From Xanthomonas sp. DAR 35659 (GTDB lineage Bacteria > Pseudomonadota > Gammaproteobacteria > Xanthomonadales > Xanthomonadaceae): 64,000 bases of DNA. Shown piece after piece: positions 63,075 through 64,000 of the stretch. Location of the stretch: contig NZ_CP162488.1 in assembly GCF_041242975.1 (NCBI RefSeq), positions 3,400,001 to 3,464,000 on the forward strand. The letters run 5' to 3'. Each line of letters opens with the position of its first letter. Within the stretch, counting starts at the first letter, position 1. Made by a program: the position numbers and the translations under genes. Under the pieces are notes generated by a model. That model searched no databases and was not told the DNA's origin. It worked only from the letters and a program-made list of their open reading frames with translations.

Positions 63075-63143
63075 GGCGTATCTCCTGATTTGGAACAGAG
63101 GGATGATCAGATACCATTTACATGGCAGGACTGCTGCAACCGG

Positions 63144-64000
63144 CTAGAACACGAAAGCTCCGTCGCCAGGGGGAGGCGGCGGAAGGTTGGAGCCGGTAAC
63201 TACCGCTCCGGCGACGGGTTGTGGCCCTGCCGCAGAAGCGCGCGAAGCTGGATCGGCTCCGCCACCAGCAGGCACGGCCACTCCTTTGCCCCCGCCTGTC
63301 GGTCGTATGAGATAGAGATCTGACCTGCCTGCCTGCGACGCGACGGCAGGACTACCGCCACCCGGTTGCGTTGCCGCAACTGCGTCGCCTTGATAAGACA
63401 TGGAAGGCGCAGGCTGCGCGACTGGTCTGTTCGCGATGCGACTGTTCGACTCGATTCGCCGGGATACGACCGAATCGAGTTCGCGTACCAGCGCTGCTTT
63501 TGCCGTGTCCGCAACAGCCCTGCGCACACCGGGCGCAGCCAGGGGAATCGCACCGGCGGGAACCTCTACCTGCTGCGCCCGTCCCTGGTTGATGGACGCA
63601 TAGATCTTCTGCACGTAACCGTGCTTGAAGCCGGTCTCGAAATTTCCGGAGTAGTAGCAACTAAAGGACTTTCCCCAATTGCCACCGGAACGGCTATAGC
63701 ATTCCGCGAGAATCCTGGAGGCCGCCTGCAGGTTCGGGCAGGTGTTGAATGCCTTTTCGTACGAGTCGAGCCCGTACTTCACCAGGTTGTAGCGATTCAC
63801 CTGGCCCAGACCGAGCGAGAAATTGTAGCCCTTCTGCTCCAGCATCCGCGCCGTGGCGACGGCTTCGGAAATGTTCTGCGGTTGCCGCACCAGGCGGCCG
63901 CCGACCACGCCGATTGCAAAAGGATTGTGCGAAGACTCAACGCGCACGACGTGCTGCATCACTTCAGCCGGAACCGCCATTTCAGGACAGCTCAGTAGTT
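63144..64000 (-). CDS. virB1: Type IV secretion lytic transglycosylase VirB1 (5' end cut by window edge)
   Basis: At least 285 aa; the frame stays open to the edge (reading LSCPEMAVPAEVM), so the true start probably lies outside, although the ATG at 63980 is possible. The SLT domain (about 5-140 of the visible part) has the catalytic Glu in VVRVESSHNPFAIGVVGG and the substrate motif GLGQVNRYN. A long Ala/Pro/Gly-rich C-terminal tail (about 150-275, ending PPPPPGDGAFVF) follows, like the VirB1* region of other T4SS. It opens the peptidoglycan layer for assembly. Confidence 0.9.
   Translation of the reverse strand, partial: LLSCPEMAVPAEVMQHVVRVESSHNPFAIGVVGGRLVRQPQNISEAVATARMLEQKGYNFSLGLGQVNRYNLVKYGLDSYEKAFNTCPNLQAASRILAECYSRSGGNWGKSFSCYYSGNFETGFKHGYVQKIYASINQGRAQQVEVPAGAIPLAAPGVRRAVADTAKAALVRELDSVVSRRIESNSRIANRPVAQPAPSMSYQGDAVAATQPGGGSPAVASQAGRSDLYLIRPTGGGKGVAVPAGGGADPASRASAAGPQPVAGAVVTGSNLPPPPPGDGAFVF

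Overview
The window is chromosomal DNA from a GC-rich gammaproteobacterium of the genus Xanthomonas. The evidence is the gumB-gumM xanthan cluster next to the thrS-infC-rpmI-rplT-pheST-ihfA block, an XgtA-type alpha-glucosidase, the Xanthomonas-type virB genes and the family of 'tgtaggagcggct...' intergenic inverted repeats. Coding density is high, with few signs of recent transfer. Having only one gum acetyltransferase, and a gumN-like gene not directly attached to gumM, suggests an early-branching (X. sacchari/X. translucens-like) lineage. That placement is inference.

Layout. 1-9.2 kb: a minus-strand run nnrD-tsaE-amiC (NADHX repair, t6A synthesis, cell-wall amidase) diverges from a plus-strand run queG-xseA-small DUF2384-like gene; then lipocalin, a small secreted protein, tRNA-Phe(GAA) and a LEA-2-like lipoprotein. 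9.4-13.3 kb: a MarR regulator and a three-gene FUSC/DUF1656/HlyD efflux operon behind AT-rich palindromic operators. 13.4-18.1 kb: an acyl-CoA dehydrogenase, an HNH nuclease and dxs. 18.1-19.7 kb: a TraB/GumN-family protein and a DUF985 cupin.

19.9-32.9 kb: the xanthan operon, read on the minus strand gumB-C-D-E-F-H-I-J-K-L-M (export, chain length, priming, polymerisation, one acetyltransferase, four glycosyltransferases, flippase, pyruvyl transferase). 33.7-41.9 kb: upstream of it and on the same strand, tRNA-Pro(GGG), a MerR-type regulator, ihfA, pheT, pheS, rplT, rpmI, infC (AUC start codon) and thrS. Two short leader ORFs with terminator-like hairpins precede thrS (Thr-Thr-Thr) and pheS (Phe-Ala-Phe), which looks like attenuation control.

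41.9-45.6 kb: a LacI-family regulator and a probably Fur-controlled DUF3325-DUF3649-PepSY membrane cluster. 45.8-59.5 kb: a maltodextrin/starch utilisation locus containing a secreted GH13 amylase, an MFS sugar transporter, a six-hairpin glucoamylase-like enzyme, a GH97 alpha-glucosidase, a TonB-dependent receptor and a cytoplasmic GH13 alpha-glucosidase. Its three promoter regions all carry the same 12-bp core GCATACGTATTC, which I read as a shared LacI-type operator. Together the genes would bind maltodextrins at the surface, trim them in the periplasm, import maltose-type sugars and hydrolyse them inside.

59.7-64 kb: the end of a type IV secretion operon, virB1 (cut by the window edge)-virB2-virB3-virB4, with a strong terminator-like hairpin between virB3 and virB4 and no virB5 or virB6 after virB4.

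The most interesting items are the shared maltodextrin operator, the thrS (and weaker pheS) leader-peptide attenuators, the virB3-virB4 and gumD-gumE intercistronic hairpins, and a gene-free 1-kb stretch (56.9-57.9 kb) holding three degenerate ~55-bp repeats.
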